Translations under genes and position numbers: made by a program
Source: Strongylocentrotus droebachiensis
Taxonomy: Eukaryota; Echinodermata; Echinoidea; Camarodonta; Strongylocentrotidae
Length of the DNA stretch: 64,000 bases
NCBI GenBank assembly: GCA_035222895.1
Contig: JAVYIG010000701.1
Span: 1-64,000 of the forward strand
Direction of reading: 5' to 3'
Shown here: positions 11,049-23,004 of the stretch, in pieces
Layout: the number at the start of each line of letters is the position of its first letter
How positions within the stretch are numbered: the stretch's first letter is position 1
Notes under the pieces: model-generated
Told to the model about the DNA's origin: nothing
Databases searched by the model: none
The model's input: the letters and a program-made list of their open reading frames with translations, nothing else

Positions 11049-13650
11049 CTTCTGTTGTGATCGAGGTATGTGAACGTACTACCCACGCCCAGGGATGGTG
11101 TCATCACGCATGGGATACGGGGATTCCCCGAACTCTTTGCGCCTTCCCTGGATTGCGCCATAGTCAATGCGGGAGTCAATATCGCTATATTATGTGCACC
11201 AATGGTTGCTATTGTTCCACTCTCAGAATCATACACTAACTGAATTCCGAACATCGAACAAAAGGCACGTTACCCTGATCATACACAAACCACAAAAATT
11301 ATGCCTAATCTAGAACACCTATCTAATACACGAATCCTGAATCGCAATGTTTTTAATTAGAGAATGAATACAGTAATATAAAATTTATTATACACTCGAC
11401 CAAAAGAATTAAGTCCAACCAGACACTAATCAATACAACTTGAAAAAGGTTTTTCTTATCAAAAAATTGATGATGTATATATAATTTACCTAACAAGATT
11501 TTCAAGTTATTTGCTATTAATTGATAATGCCTTTATAAGAAAATCATGGTTCCTAGCAAGGATCGTGTGATAAAGCGATGCAGGTTACATACTTTACATT
11601 AAATAACTTATATTGCTCCATTACACATGCGCATAATTTGCGACAGAAAAAACACTTTTGCCTATAAACTCTTGGAATATGTCTTTTCATGAAATGAGTG
11701 AGGCACTGGTTTATTCTTGATAGAATTATATTGTGTGCCTCCTCTGAGCTTTAGTATCATTCTCTCTAAGACTCTTTATATTGATCAATAAAATTAATCA
11801 TATTATCACGATCACTTCAGGAAGAGGAAAAAACATTTTATCATTCCAATTTCATGAGCAATATGCATTATGGGATCCTATATCATTCAGTATACACACA
11901 CAATGCACATTCGCTCAGAGCCACCCCCCCCCCCCCCCTCGAAATGTGCAACGTATACATAATAGCCTCGAGCCTTTTGTTTACTTCAAACCATTCTCTA
12001 AAAAGAGATGGAGTGTTATGTTTGGGTGGGATCAAGTTCGCGCTGTTTCATGCGTTATGACGTACGTAGACAATACAGCGATACAGCAGGAGCGCGCGGA
12101 ATGATGCTTCCGATGGATTTCACCCCACACATCCACATCGGTTGCACGATTGAGAAGGAGGAAACTAACGATTTTAGATCTAAACCCTGAAACAGTTTGC
12201 TTTTCACGTACTCATCCACTTTTTTAGCAAGACGTGTACTTACACGATTTTTAACAAGAGTCGAATATACCGGAAGCAAACAAAACCGTCCTTTGCGTCA
12301 TCGCGGAATTATACAGCTTTCCATGATTGTAGCGACTCAACTTTTGCATCATTCAGCAAGAGGTACATTTTCCTTGTCATCTCAGTTGCAAGCAGGAACA
12401 GATGATTATGAATGGTCCGACGCATCCATTATTATTTAGCTGATTGATTTTTCGGAGTCTATTTGCGATCGAGTGCTTGTGATTTCCAGAAGGTTTGTAA
12501 TCAAGATGTTGCTACGATTTTCGGATTAAGCTGTAATTGCAATGGATACAAGTCAAGTACATCACACAACACCGAATTTTAGAAAGATATCAGGCCTTAT
12601 AACGCACCAGGAACTCGTATTATCAGGGATGATTCCAGGCCATGTAGCAGTATAGTCGTGTGTTTCTAGAAGTACGTACGCTGCTATTCATATTCCGGAT
12701 TCTTTGTCTATAACTTATGTTAATAGTGCTTGTGATTTTTGACATGTCATTTACAAACTGGGTTTAAGACTACACATCGGGCTCTACAGGACATTTTGAG
12801 CACAAAACAGAGCAATAATCCATTAGCGTTGCAAATCACTTTGCGATTTGATTTTAAATGCTAACTGGATGTATTCAATAGACATCGTTTAAATTGAATA
12901 TTCAAATGTACTCTTCATAATGTATGGCTGAACTGTATAAATTCGCACCTTTGATGCATCAGCAGTGATCAGAGAGCTGTCAGAATGACAAACTCGGCCT
13001 CGCCTGACCAAACCTTGACAAATAATCACCGCTTGTGTTCGCAAATAGGCCTATTATATAATAGCAAGGTAAATATATAACGCCCGCCTGGAACTCTCTC
13101 CTTTTCCACTTCATCACCGGATCTTCTCCGTAACTACTGACTTGCTCATCCAACGGTTCGTGTCATCCACATGCACTCATAATGGAACTCACATGTGAGT
13201 TGATGCAACAATCAAAGGGATCAATATCATATTCATAAGTTTGCCTTCGGCTTGTTAATCATTACTGAACCGTAACATTCAGTAATTCAGATACATTTCT
13301 ACGAGCACTGAGCGTGGTTTTGAGTGGGAGCGACAGCGGAGTACAAATTGCGAGTACATGTACACCAAAACGACAACGGTCCAGCTCTGTGAAAGACAAT
13401 GCGTGGTTTTATTGTGCAGAGAAATACTATTGGATTATTTGTAACGATGTTGCATTACAGGAGGTCGATCTAGCTAGCTGAGTGTTCAAAAGGTACGTGA
13501 CTTTGTTATAGTTTATTCCCGTGTAATAGAATAATTCAAGACTTTTCCGATAGTGATTTCAGTGAAAGATTAACTTGAGTTCTGGCAGCTGGAGCTATAG
13601 GTGAGACAATTAACGTCTCACCTCTCTGGTGCTGGTAAATATAGCCAACG
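11049..13650. other. Intergenic DNA, no gene seen
   Basis: Reading frames here are short and not protein-like. 12000-12420 is richer in CpG than its surroundings and could be regulatory, but no start or exon can be assigned. A possible donor (AAAAG then GTACGTGA) near 13491 might close a non-coding first exon of the downstream TPR-TIR gene; this is weak. Confidence 0.4.
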
Positions 13651-13654
13651 AAAC

Positions 13655-13935
13655 TTACACTGAATGTTCAAGATAAGAAATAAATGACAATTTTGTGCCA
13701 AACAATAATTTGGTATAATGTTTAGTGGCTGAGTGATGATCTGGGAATGTGCCATAAACAGGGGGTGGGTCACTATTAATGTGCACTTTAAATGGGAGTT
13801 GTGGTTTTTATCACTGGTTCAAACAACCAATCTACTGCAGGATAAACTATCCAGAATGAATTATAGCAATTTTCTATCATAACAATTATGATTCCAATAC
13901 CAGAGCTCAACATTAGCTTTAAAATGCACGAAAAT
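13655..13935 (+). repeat. Dispersed repeat, copy inverted at 25.7 kb
   Basis: Matches the reverse complement of about 25690-25955. Shared words include TGTTCAAGATAA, AAATGGGAGTTGTGGTTTTT and CTACTGCAGGA. Shorter related pieces around CCAGAACTCAA lie near 23290-23345, 23700 and 25995. It is probably an old transposon family. Confidence 0.65.
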
Positions 13936-14689
13936 AAAGTCACTTGTCAAAGAATACAAGCCTTTTGTATGAGCCGGTCTAGGTGTGTCTCATGTTATTA
14001 CACAACCTCCTCCCTCCACAATTAAGTAGCAGTAATCATGGAAGAATCCTGGATCGATGAACAGGCTTAGACCTACAACATCGTGTATTAAAGTAAGTAA
14101 AGTAAGTCAAATATTATTTCGTGTACGGTCCTTCGCTTCGAAAGAGCGGCCAAGTGAACATGATGTGCGCCTACTTCTACGAGGAATACTGGCAGTAGGC
14201 CTACTAATATACTGAACCAGATGATTTCATAAAACATATTTCTATTCCCATCAGGGTTTGGGGTGGTAAATATTTTGACGTTGGTTTAACGAAACGACGT
14301 TGAAATAACTTTGAAACAGCCTACTCCGCGGTCAAAAGTGCAGCGCTAGCTGAATTACATATGGTTTTAATTCCCCATGTACTAGTAGTCGCAGATCTGT
14401 ATCATTATGTAAGTGTGTCTGAGGCTCTGAACATCACAATCTTCATCTGAGCAAAATGATTAGGCAACCAACGGGAGATGTGAAACAAAATTACTTCGGA
14501 AACCAGGATGTTGCTGTAAGATCTCTTCGTTATCTATAACATATCCACATCAAATAAGAGTTAAAACAACTGTAACACTGCACTATCAAGTTGATATAAA
14601 ATTAAATCATTTAAATCCCTTGTCGCGTTGTTGTACTGTATAGTGAGGACATAAATAGATACTGAGAGGTGTTAGATTACGTTATATTT

Positions 14690-15020
14690 AGTTTTCTTCT
14701 TCTGCTTCCTCTTCGTGTACTTCGTCTTCTATTTTTTCTTCTTCTTCATCGTCGTCTTCTCATTCTCCTTTTTCTTCTTTTCTGTCTTCTTCTTCTTCTT
14801 CATCATTCTTCTTCTTCACCATTCTTCTTCTTCTTCACCATTCTTCTTCTTCTTCATCATTCTTCTTCACCATTCTTCTTCTTCTTCACCATTCTTCTTC
14901 TTCTTCATCATTCTTCTTCACCATTCTTCTTCTTCTTCATCATTCTTCTTCATCATTCTTCTTCTTCTTCATCATTCTTCTTTTTTTAAAATCATTCTTC
15001 TTCTCCTTCGCCTTCTCCCT
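14690..15020 (+). repeat. TTC-rich microsatellite/minisatellite
   Basis: Runs of TTC broken by ATCA and ACCA at regular intervals. It gives long F/L/S/H-rich reading frames that are not genes. A short AAT microsatellite follows at about 15261-15288. Confidence 0.95.
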
Positions 15021-15289
15021 CTACTCCTGTTGGGCGAAAAATGATGAAGGTAATTATGCGTCTGCCCAATGTAGGACAGACAAACTTGGATGATTGTTGC
15101 TCGATATATTATGTCCCTAAGGTGATCGCGATTGGGCAAAACATATAATAATATTGCCCTGAAAGTTGGTCGTATACAAATACCCTCATTTTGGATGGTT
15201 TTTAGACAATTTATTTTTCTTCAGTGATGGAAGTAATTAGAAAATTGAGGTAGACCATTGCAATAATAATAATAATAATAATAATAACT

Positions 15290-15532
15290 AGACATTGAAT
15301 TCGCCACGGAGACGAATAGTATAGGTGACATGCCGAATTGTTCGAGAACATATTACTTGTGAGGGCCCCGCTCACAAGCTTAGCTTCTACGGGGTCCTAA
15401 AACCATTCACTTAATGATGTAATCAAGTTATTATAATTATGTTGATTAATGTACTATTACCAGTCTCTTTTTCATGTAAAAGATTATATCATGTTTTGTG
15501 TGGTTTTGAATAAATGAACTTGAACTTGAACT
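15290..15532 (+). mobile_element. 5'-truncated LINE 3' end
   Basis: This looks like a non-LTR retrotransposon 3' UTR. A GC-rich block (GAGGGCCCCGCTCACAAGC) is followed by AT-rich DNA, an AATAAA signal and the short tandem tail TGAACT repeated about three times. No ORF2 remains. Confidence 0.55.
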
Positions 15533-15759
15533 TGATTAACACAGTCTAGAAACCTCAATGCAGTTTTGGTCTTGAAATAAATCCTCCACGAAATGATTGT
15601 TTCAATAATCTGGAGTTAGATGTTATAGTTTCACTTTTAATATATGAATATATTCATAACTCTACATGAATTGACAGGAAGAATAGTGAAAGCATTAATC
15701 CCTTGCTCTAGGTTCCCTTTAAACTCCCTTTAAATAACTATCCAACCGTGGTCATAGCC

Positions 15760-16060
15760 AGCAATTCCAATTACCATTTGCAAGGACTCTCGTAAACCAA
15801 AAGTCATTCTTCCCTGATTCTATCATGCTCTGGAACTTGCTACCTGCTGGATTTGTCAACTGTACCTCCAGTGAAGCTTTTAAGCAAGAGGTACAAGACG
15901 TCCTTCTTCGTTAGAAGGGAACGATGATTTTTTTGTAGCTGCACATAGAATATTGTAGAAGTTTTAAATGTGCACTGTATATTCACAACACCAGACCTGC
16001 CTAATAGTACGTGATACATGGGTGGACTGTACTTTTCCTGGCAGAAGAAGAAGAGAGGGA
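15760..16060 (+). pseudogene. LINE ORF2 C-terminus remnant and 3' UTR
   Basis: The plus strand at about 15799-15915 translates to KSFFPDSIMLWNLLP, then SEAFKQEVQDVLLR and a stop. This is the typical C-terminal signature of CR1/L2-like LINE reverse transcriptase proteins (SFFP..I..WN.LP...EAFK). About 145 bp of 3' UTR follow, ending in a GAA-type tail near 16050. It is heavily truncated at the 5' end. Confidence 0.65.
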
Positions 16061-16154
16061 AAGTATTGTTTCCCTGATGAAAGAAAATGCTCTCTGTGCT
16101 CTTGGTCCACTGCATAACATAAATAGAAACTTCTTTCTGTCATATCTGCATGGG

Positions 16155-16203
16155 TGAATAATCGAGGTTGAGACACACCGTGTGTCTCAACCTCGATTAT
16201 TCA
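16155..16203. repeat. Perfect 23-bp-arm hairpin
   Basis: TGAATAATCGAGGTTGAGAC and three more bases, a CCG loop, then the exact reverse complement. It is probably a minimal foldback element or a young rearrangement. Confidence 0.95.
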
Positions 16204-16279
16204 ACACATCATATCACACGTTTTTTCCCCCTTCTTAAATAACTAATATTACTAAGCTAAATAATCTATTGTACCTCAT

Positions 16280-17035
16280 CAGGGGCGGCGATTTCTTTTC
16301 ATGACTATGGGGGGGGGGGGGGGGGTGGACGAAATGCGAGGGAGCAGTGACGTAATGAGCAAAAACATTGGGGGGGGGGGAAGAAAAAATCCGCATCATC
16401 ACCACTCTTCCATGTTAAATACAGGCCCTGCGGAACGTTTTTCAAAGTCGGTGGGGGGGGGGGGGGGCTAAAGTATTTGCGATCAGGTGGAGCGAAGCAA
16501 GTAGAGCATAAATTGGCGTGGGGTCCAGGGGGTAGAGCCCCCAGAAGCTCAGGGATTTTAGGCATTTAATTACGGTCAGATGAGCAACCAGGGGTCCAGG
16601 GGGCAGAGCCCCGGAAGCTCAGGGAAGAATAATGCCATTTCAGCAACATTTGTAAATCACTGGTATCGAATTAGAAATAACCCCCCGAATAAACCACGTT
16701 TTTTATTTTATTGGGGGGGGGGGGCCATAGTGAACGAGAGGGGTAAAGGTGACGGAAGTGACTACTCCCTCACAGGTTTATGAAGTTTGGTTGTATTAAA
16801 CGATTACATTCCTTAGCAAAACTTTATAGTATAAAAACAAGCAATATACTTTGTTCACACTTCACTTTTCTACAATATTCACTTGTACATTTTGAAGTGT
16901 GTTCTAGTCTTTTGTCAGTATTTTTTGGCACTTTTACAATTTTCCCTTTTTTTCTTTGGGGGGGGGGGGGACGATCCCCCCTAAAAAAATTGAGGGGGGA
17001 ACGTGTCACCCCGCCCTCCGGGATCGCCGTCACTG
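16280..17035. mobile_element. Non-autonomous hAT-like element, 756 bp
   Basis: A perfect 8-bp target duplication TACCTCAT lies at 16272-16279 and 17036-17043. The ends are CAGGGGCGGCGAT on the left and, reverse-complemented, CAGTGACGGCGAT on the right. G runs lie about 30 bp inside the left end. The body shares minisatellite units and the block CGGAACGTTTTTCAAAGT with the element at 3397-4982. No transposase frame. Confidence 0.85.
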
Positions 17036-17043
17036 TACCTCAT

Positions 17044-18298
17044 CATAAATCTGCTGATATTTGTTTTAGCAGATATCTCTGCATTTATTGATAAATCAAT
17101 TACAAAACATTCAAATAACAATAATAAAATATAATATGATCGATTTACATAAAGATTGACAACTGAAATACACACACATAAAAAATGCATAAAAACACAT
17201 ACAAATACTTATATAATGATTGAAAATAAGGAGGTAAGTAAAAGAAATAAGATAAATGCAGAGGCCAACTTTCATAAGCATGAATGCTTGAGTCGATAGC
17301 AGCTGGGAAGGGAGGGGCTGCTAAATCAATTTATGTTTTTTCCATGTAAAATGGTAAACTACATTTTCTATTTATTCGTAGCTAATCAGTGCGAGGTCAC
17401 AGAGTCTTTCTCGTAGAAGAAAGGTTGTGTTCACATTTATAAAGAACGTGGGTACTGGGTTTACACCTTGCCAGAGTAAGTTTATGCAAGTGGATAAAGG
17501 CTTGTTGACATAATGGTACTATTCACACATACTACATGTACCATATTTTGATATAATTCATAAATGACTATCCATGACTGAAATATAACACAAACTCAAT
17601 TGGAGATAACAAATAGAAGCCATAATGGCAGAATTAGCAGTCTTCAGCTTAAATCGGAATTCGATCTCGTCTTCTGATCACAAATTGAGTACGGTACATT
17701 TTGTAGAGTAAAGTTTCAGCTATTACATAACAAAATATGGGAGACATCAGAGCAGGGATAGACGAGATATATCCAAAACACAAGTTTTATTATTTTCTTG
17801 CCCATTTTCGTTAAAATATAATCAAATTGAATTCATAGATCTTTGTTAAGTCTCATGCCAAAAATCATTTCATTAACCTGTTATGAATATTGCAAAAGTC
17901 ATAATGCGAATTACTTACATTATTGCCTGCTATGACAAACATTATGGCTTGTCCTAAATACAATGTACCTAACAACACGCAATGTACATGTAAAGCAATT
18001 CCCATTCTGACTATTGAAATTATTCGTAACAGGTGCACTGAATGAAATAGCTTGCAACGATGCATTTAACAACGATTTGGGCATTAAATCTGATTACATT
18101 ACAAAAATAGCCTATTATTTGAAATCCGTCTTTAAATATGGAATACAATATGTATAATTTACATTAGTTGCATGGTTATCAGGGCATGTGTCAATAGAAT
18201 GTAAGCTATGTGAATATGTGTCAATATGGTAAAAGAGCAATGAGAAAGAAGGAGAGGAAATAGAGGAAAATGTTAAATGGCTGTCTAACGGGAGTGAA
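17044..18298. other. AT-rich intergenic DNA, no gene seen
   Basis: No supported coding frame, RNA gene or clear repeat boundary. Confidence 0.55.
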
Positions 18299-18300
18299 TA

Positions 18301-18412
18301 GGGACTTTTAGATTCGCACGAAGACAATTGGGATTGCTACGGTCGACGTCCTTTTAATGCACTGCCTTGAATGGACGTCACACGTATAAGTCCACGCAAA
18401 TCTAAAAGTCCC
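18301..18412. mobile_element. TA-flanked MITE, family A
   Basis: Inverted ends GGGACTTTTAGATT; TA lies on both sides (18299-18300 and 18413-18414). It is the better-preserved relative of 1417-1497, in the opposite orientation. Confidence 0.8.
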
Positions 18413-18769
18413 TAATGAGGAAGGCAAGGCAGATTCAAGTACGTGTACATTTTAAAGAGAGAGAGAAAGAGAGGGGGAATGGGCGGAAGGACTGACGTGT
18501 CATATAGAACATAAATAGAGAAAGATAACATTGGACAGGAAACTGCACAGCGCTTTCTCAAACGATTGAGATACAAAGTAAATTAGAAATTATCTGACAA
18601 AGTGGATTTTCATGGGCAATTTGACACCATTCGGGTGTCTACCCCAAAACAGGTGTGTACTCACAGAGAGAGTGGACTTTGCTTCTACGATCGACAGGTC
18701 TTGTGTAATGTAATTCATGTGCCCATTATCTCACTGAGCAGGGAATGCTTTCAAACTTAGCGAATTTGG

Positions 18770-19185
18770 GGTTTCGCCAGGGTACGTAAAATGTTGCAAA
18801 AGGTTCGTAAAAGGTTGCAAAAAAGTTCGCAAACAGTTTTTCTCGTCGCAAAGAAATTTATCTCTCCGCAAACAGTTGCAAGCGTTTGTAAAACAGTCGT
18901 CAGCCTTTGCAAATGGTTGTAAGACGGTGTCGCTGAAGTTCTTTTTGATTCGCCAATGCTAGCGACCACGTGACCATAATGGTTCCCATAAAACCGACCC
19001 ATTGAGTAGCAGGAGTTAGCAAAAGTTCCCAAACATTCACAAATAGTGGCAAAGGATTTGCCAATATTTGCTATATCTTCGTAAGAACTTTTTGCTTACA
19101 GTCACTAATATATAGTCGCCAACTGCCTTTCGCAAACATTCGCTCTATTGTTGCTAATTGTCGCTAAACATCACTAAAAGTCGCA
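18770..19185. repeat. Degenerate short-word repeat field (TCGCAAA-like)
   Basis: Dozens of variants of TTCGCAAA, TTGCAAA, TTCGTAAA and TCGCTAA lie at irregular spacing, often joined to AGGTT or CAGTT. There is no fixed period. It is followed by ordinary DNA up to the TPR-TIR gene. Confidence 0.6.
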
Positions 19186-19692
19186 AAAAATGAACTTTCT
19201 AGAAATGAGATTCTCTCTTTGAAAGTCAGATACCGCCCGCCAAATGATTTTTGGTACCCTCTCTTCAAATTGTTTTAACTTACTCATGCGTGAAAAATGC
19301 GTCATACGAGTTTCATCAAAGGAAGATCTAATTAAGCTTTCCAAATATGTGTCATTTATTAATTATAATTGTGATTAAGTTAGGATAAAACATCGATAAT
19401 TCTCGGTTTCGTTTTTTCTGGGACGCACTGTATAATTAGAATTATCTATGGTTGCTGGCGGCTGTACGACACTTGCTCCACTGACAATATTATTGCTCCG
19501 TGACCAATGTCTACACCTACCAAATTATTAACTCTAACCCTGGACACCTTGCTGACACGTCGTTTTTATAATACTGATATTTTAAAAATATTTGTATGCA
19601 ACTAATACATGAATTGCTTTGTTGTAGTTTTATCTTTATGCAGTAACACTGTACTACATGAATTTCATTTTTGTTATCTTCTGAACTTTACA

Positions 19693-19926
19693 GGTTGGCC
19701 GCCGAGGGATGCTGCGACATCACTCTGTTCATGCTCATCGGAGTCAACGAACTCGATCATCACATCACTATTTTATGCGACTGAAAACATGACAGAATGG
19801 AAACACAGTTCATCCATTGGATAGCACAAAACCATCTAGAGTATGCAGATTATCGAGAGTTCAAACAAAGTGAGACAATTAATCGACGCTCTTCAGAACT
19901 GCAACGTGACGTGTCCCGACAGCTAG
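19693..19926 (+). other. Probable 5' UTR exon start of the TPR-TIR gene
   Basis: A good splice acceptor (TTATCTTCTGAACTTTACAG) ends at 19692, and the sequence then runs without a break into the TPR-TIR coding frame. It contains two upstream ATGs: a 12-codon frame at 19789 and a 55-codon frame (19797-19964) that overlaps the main start. The codon just before the main ATG is an in-frame TAG, so the main frame cannot extend upstream without splicing. Confidence 0.5.
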
Positions 19927-21978
19927 ATGGAGGACGATGTATTCGTGACCGAGGAGGAAGATAACATATCCCTCCAGATCAAGGAGTTTGGATGTCATCT
20001 AGAATGGAAAGAGCTCCAGAAGATCGATGGGTTGACTCTGGCGACTAACCAGGGAGTCCTTGCAGGTGAGACATGGGACTACTCCGAACGTCCGACGTAC
20101 TTCACCGCTGTCCGAAACTTGCAAGGGTTTATCGAGTACAAGCTCGGCGACGAGGAAAAGGCAGAGGCTTTCTTTCAAATCGTGCTCGATTGTGATCCCG
20201 TCAATATCAACGCACTGGCTAATATGGTTCACATGCTTGTTGGGCAGCATCGGATCAGGGAGAGCCGACCATTCTCAAGGAGATTACGCGCCATCTTTCT
20301 GCAATGTGGGGAGAACTCTGGGTATTGTCGAGGGTATCCGCAAAGAGCAAGGGCCTACGCGGACCGAGCGCATGCGATACGCTACTTTGAACAAAACAAA
20401 CGGTGCTTCAGGTATATGGCGTACGTGGAACGAGCGGCAACATTGGGAAGATACTGTCAACAAACACCAGGAAAAGCAGAATGGTTCTTTGATCACGCCC
20501 TGGCGCTCTACAGAAGGGACGTCCAAATGCTTTACCTTCGGAAGGTGATGGGTGAGGGCATCTCTGACGTCATGCAACGGAAGATTAAATCGGGCTTTGA
20601 GAAGGCTGTTCGGTTATTTTACGACGTCATACAGATAAGTAGATCAACGGCGTATCTCTCACTTTCCTGGGTGTTTATCGGAATACTGCTAAATCACGAC
20701 CCTGACCAACGGACTTTAGTCAGAGTATTCCCGAATGACCCTGACGTTCGACACATGAATGCAGATGACTGTTACCTAAAAGGACTATCGGTAGACGATA
20801 CCCATGAGATAACAACACGCAGGGTCGGTGCAGAATACGTGAAATTAAGGCGTTACTCGGAAGCGAAATGCCTCCTTGACCGTTCTCTCCAAAGGCTGAA
20901 GTCTTGGTTTGGCCATCGAAATCGCGGTGTGCTCTATCTGTCAATGTTTGAAGACCAAAGACTTACCGATCAAGACCTTGTGGCGCAATTTGCAATCAGG
21001 TCGAGAACAGATCTATTGCTCAAGGCAAAGGCAGACTTTGAAAGTGCCCAGCAAGAGCTAAGAGTTCACGCTGATTTCTCTGATTTGGGCCGCGTCCATT
21101 TCCTACTCGGTGAGAAGAGACACGCCGTGGCAAAATTCAAGAAAGCGTGTGATAGCGATCAGGATGACTACTTCGATGTCCTGGAGACCTACCGCCGATG
21201 GGCTCAGTGCATTGGGGAAGATCAAGTCGAGGATGCGGCTTATCTACGGCGTATTGCGGAGGAACATCGACAGAAGCTCATTGCAACGCCTCTTGATACA
21301 AACGGAGACAGTTTCAGTGACGACTTCGAGCATTACAGTAGAAGCGCCCTCCGTGATCATGTGCGTATTCTTATCGCTGCTGACTTCTGGGTGGCTTCCG
21401 CGACCGGTCGGACGCGCCATAACCCAATGCCTTACCGGGGACCAATCCCAACAGGACAGAAGAAGTACGACTTCTTTTTGTCCTTCAACGAGAGAGATCG
21501 CATATGGTGTCTGGCTCTTCTGAGCAAGCTAGAGACGGAGTACAAGTTACGTGGATGCACCGAGCAGCGGGACTTTGAAGTTGGGGCTGACCAGACCGAG
21601 AACATACGGTCATTTCTTCGGGAAAGTCACCGTTGCGTCATCGTCCTGTCACCACACTATGTGCAGGATGGAGAGTCTAGGGCTGTCCTGCGCGAGGCCT
21701 TTCGCGTGGGCTTCAAGAGAGATGGACCGTACGTCTTGCCCCTGGTCCTGACTGACTGCGAGACTGACACGTTAGATTCAAGGCTGCAGGAGGTTCAAAG
21801 CATCCAATGTGAACTCGGCCAAATCCAGAGTAATCATTGGCGGAACTTGATACGTTCCCTTAGACAAGATAATGATCTTACGGATGATCGTCCCACAATT
21901 CTTCCCACAATTCTTCCCACAATTATTGTCTCAATGACACTCCTTTCCATCATGAGGTCTGATTTTCCATTAGATTAG
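19927..21978 (+). CDS. TPR-TIR protein, TTC22-like with C-terminal TIR domain
   Basis: An intronless 683-residue frame. Residues about 30-470 are helical TPR-type sequence. The part near residues 24-110 (CHLEWKELQ, then an LxGFIEYKLGDEEKAEAFF-type repeat and INALANMVHML) resembles vertebrate TTC22 as remembered. The TIR domain spans about 512-650: box 1 KKYDFFLSFNERD, box 2 region RDFEVGAD near 548, LSPHYV near 575, and HWRNL at the box 3 position near 637. TIR domains act in immune adaptor assembly or as NADases. The usual W-C-x-x-E segment is changed here (ESRAVLREAF), so activity is uncertain. No signal peptide or clear membrane span is seen, so it is probably cytosolic. The start is fixed by an in-frame stop just upstream. 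A triplicated CCCACAATTCTT-type word lies near the C-terminus. Confidence 0.85.
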   Translation: MEDDVFVTEEEDNISLQIKEFGCHLEWKELQKIDGLTLATNQGVLAGETWDYSERPTYFTAVRNLQGFIEYKLGDEEKAEAFFQIVLDCDPVNINALANMVHMLVGQHRIRESRPFSRRLRAIFLQCGENSGYCRGYPQRARAYADRAHAIRYFEQNKRCFRYMAYVERAATLGRYCQQTPGKAEWFFDHALALYRRDVQMLYLRKVMGEGISDVMQRKIKSGFEKAVRLFYDVIQISRSTAYLSLSWVFIGILLNHDPDQRTLVRVFPNDPDVRHMNADDCYLKGLSVDDTHEITTRRVGAEYVKLRRYSEAKCLLDRSLQRLKSWFGHRNRGVLYLSMFEDQRLTDQDLVAQFAIRSRTDLLLKAKADFESAQQELRVHADFSDLGRVHFLLGEKRHAVAKFKKACDSDQDDYFDVLETYRRWAQCIGEDQVEDAAYLRRIAEEHRQKLIATPLDTNGDSFSDDFEHYSRSALRDHVRILIAADFWVASATGRTRHNPMPYRGPIPTGQKKYDFFLSFNERDRIWCLALLSKLETEYKLRGCTEQRDFEVGADQTENIRSFLRESHRCVIVLSPHYVQDGESRAVLREAFRVGFKRDGPYVLPLVLTDCETDTLDSRLQEVQSIQCELGQIQSNHWRNLIRSLRQDNDLTDDRPTILPTILPTIIVSMTLLSIMRSDFPLD

Positions 21979-22850
21979 CATAAATTAAAGTAGTGTAATA
22001 TCTATAGAGCTACAATGATTAGGGAAAAGTGTACATTTTGTATATAGATAAATCCTTCCGAAAGCGCTGGCGCTATAAGTTGGAAGGAGTGCTGTATTTA
22101 TATGAATATTATCAATTCTTTGCTGGGCTCAGAGAAGTATTTTACTTGTTTTAATGCTATTTATTCATGTTCTGTGTAAATAAGTGAAATCATGTGAAAG
22201 TGAGTTGCTTAGTGTGTGTATTTACTTTAGTCACATACAAAAAGCAACCGGCTGTAGACTTGCATATTTACAGAAAAAAGTGATAGTACATTGACATAAT
22301 ATTTTTGATAATATTTTTCCATTCTTGTATAAGACAATTTCTTAAAGAATTATAATTATTTATAAGAGGTTGCGTTTCTGGACGAAAAGTGATCTTAACA
22401 ACCGGAAATTCTTTTTGTTTAAACCAGATGCTTTCTCCTAGCATAAAGTTACGTCAATTTCTATCGCAATTTCTGTAATGTAACCAAATCTATACTTAGG
22501 TGCCCCGATACGAATTATTTTATTCACCACTTACGAATAATTGCATTTCAATAGTCAGAATGGAAATTGCATATATATTACTTGTTGTTAGGTAGACCAG
22601 CTATATGTTTGGCCTACTTATATTACATGTAGCAACAACTAATGTATGCAATTATGTTGTTCACTATTGAGTTACATTTATCTGTAACGTGTGAATGCAA
22701 TAATTCGTATCAAGGCGCTTCACAAAGGAAAATGCATAAATCTGGTTATATTACGAAAATAGCCGATTGCATGACCAGTCCACAACCTTATGTTTTAAAG
22801 TAATTCCGTAATGGACTAGTAATAGTTTGCACTAGTAGTACATAGAATGA
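21979..22850 (+). other. 3' flank / probable 3' UTR of the TPR-TIR gene
   Basis: AT-rich, with an ATTAAA hexamer soon after the stop as a possible weak polyadenylation signal. No further gene is seen. The transcript end cannot be placed. Confidence 0.35.
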
Positions 22851-22854
22851 CCAA

Positions 22855-23004
22855 GGCCCCATTTCACAAAACTTGTCACCAGTGACAAATTAATAATATT
22901 TTGTTATAAGCTAGTCAAATCCCTAATTTGGATTGGTTACCAGCAGATTTGTCACTGATTTTTGTCATTTGTCATCGAAAAAAAGGCTTTGTGAAACGGG
23001 TCCC
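22855..23004. mobile_element. 150-bp MITE with GTTTCACAAA-type ends
   Basis: The left end is GGCCCCATTTCACAAA and the right end, reverse-complemented, GGGACCCGTTTCACAAAGCC. The inside is AT-rich with secondary inverted segments around TTGTCAC. Target duplication not clear. Confidence 0.65.

Noticed and set aside
14669-15044. F/L/S/H-rich frames
   Set aside because: Translation of a TTC microsatellite.
20060-20548. 162-codon frame inside the TPR-TIR gene
   Set aside because: Shadow frame; the main frame has the domain matches.
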